Shown here piece by piece: positions 63,376-64,000 of a DNA stretch of 64,000 nucleotides (its first letter is position 1; the number at the start of each line of letters is the position of its first letter). The position numbers were made by a program, and so were the translations under genes. The stretch covers positions 2,933,001 through 2,997,000 of the forward strand of contig JAJTWR010000113.1 in the NCBI GenBank assembly GCA_021613335.1, read 5' to 3'. The notes under the pieces were generated by a model, which saw only the letters and a program-made list of their open reading frames with translations, was not told the origin of the DNA and searched no databases. This stretch comes from Whitmania pigra (taxonomy: Eukaryota; Annelida; Clitellata; Hirudinida; Haemopidae).

Positions 63376-63710
63376 TGTTTTCCCCCCGAGTTTTCCCGAA
63401 CCCGAAGACACGGGTTTTTTCAAAGATTTTGTGGACCCGAAACCCGTGTTTTAAAAATTTTCAAGGTTAGGTAAATTTAAGCTTGTTCAGTAGTTAATTT
63501 TTTATTACTCTAGCGTAGTGATGTATTAATTTGTTAATATATGTATAAAAATATATTGCAATATTTTGGATGATGATGTTGTAGCTTCAGTAACTTATGG
63601 TGCACCTGAAATTTGGTCTTGACACTAACCCTCTCTATGTTGCTTGTCTAGCACATGACATTCATTTGGTTGTCTGTGATGTCCTACACAAAAAGTTGTA
63701 TTAAATGCCA
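63376..63710 (+). pseudogene. Probable hAT transposase relic
   Basis: The plus strand of 63631-63700 reads YVACLAHDIHLVVCDVLHKK, the CxAHxxHLxVxD pattern of hAT transposases before the first catalytic region, and then hits a stop. Upstream, GTGTTTTCCCCCCG at about 63377 may be the decayed transposon end. The rest of the frame is lost. Confidence 0.5.
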
Positions 63711-64000
63711 ACGTGAAAAGTTCAAAGATGGGAGCAACATATGAACAACCCATACGGAGGGGCCAGCTGGAATCCTAAGGATATGTATTTAGATTATATA
63801 GATATATAAGAATATTTTAGATAATAATTAAAAAGTAAATTTTCTGATACCAATCAGAATCCATACGGTCATAAGAGTTGGGATCTGTTTCGGTTAATGT
63901 ATTCAACTCATAACAAATATTTTCTAAATGACATTGAGCTATTTTGACCATCGTCATCAACTACAAAAACAACAGTATCCAATTTATGATTCGTCAATGC

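Larger units (their letters stand above)
62577..64000. other. Right flank with transposon relics
   Basis: No gene exon is supported after the RASD-like stop. A possible poly(A) signal AATAAA is at 62750. The GC-richer block 63010-63260 and the segment 63580-63710 are transposase relics listed separately. Confidence 0.5.

Overview
The window is a gene-sparse, AT-rich animal chromosome segment. Genes are split by many short, AT-rich introns with ordinary GT..AG borders, and long stretches of trinucleotide and other simple repeats separate them. Gene content is neural/metazoan: an INSM/nerfin zinc-finger protein, a high-affinity choline transporter, rhodopsin-class GPCRs and a Dexras-like GTPase. 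Composition, repeat style and domain mix (a fucolectin-like domain joined to WSC domains) suggest a lophotrochozoan, perhaps an annelid such as a leech. The species is an inference; nothing in the sequence fixes it.

Layout. 1-424 is a GAT microsatellite. 2062-3656 (+) is a two-exon INSM/nerfin-type gene. 3.7-7.7 kb is intergenic, with a piggyBac-type MITE and small tandem repeats. 7682-9550 is a very young 1.87-kb LTR retroelement (identical 309-bp LTRs, tRNA-Leu primer site) that carries only a gag-like reading frame on the minus strand. 9939-20825 (+) is a coiled-coil gene of about 15 exons, perhaps FAM81-like. Its intron 6 holds an intronless 958-aa TRIP12/UFD4-type HECT ubiquitin ligase on the same strand, and intron 10 holds a hAT transposon with an exact 8-bp target duplication. 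21102-25101 (+) encodes a secreted or membrane receptor-like protein with a signal peptide, a fucolectin/F5-8-like domain, two WSC domains, an EGF-like module and a C-terminal membrane segment.

28190-34284 (-) is an eight-exon high-affinity choline transporter (SLC5A7/CHT1), complete from Met to stop. 34.3-39.2 kb contains a long hexanucleotide repeat and two LINE relics. 39250-49367 (-) is a tandem GPCR cluster of three intact two-exon receptors and one frameshifted pseudogene. All three intact receptors are split at the same phase-1 site at the start of TM4, so the cluster arose by local duplication. 49.4-58.5 kb has no gene I can support; it holds a 31-bp minisatellite, several microsatellites and a possible MITE. 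58566-62576 (+) is a three-exon RASD/Dexras-like GTPase with about 270 extra residues, rich in Gln and His, between its G4 and G5 motifs. The right end holds MULE and hAT transposase relics.

The protein genes do not form an operon or pathway. Several (INSM/nerfin, CHT1, the GPCRs, RASD) belong to families used in neurons, but the sequence gives no evidence of joint regulation. Exon borders were placed by hand from splice consensus, phase continuity and family resemblance. Within the main gene models the phases close exactly; the places where they are uncertain are stated.
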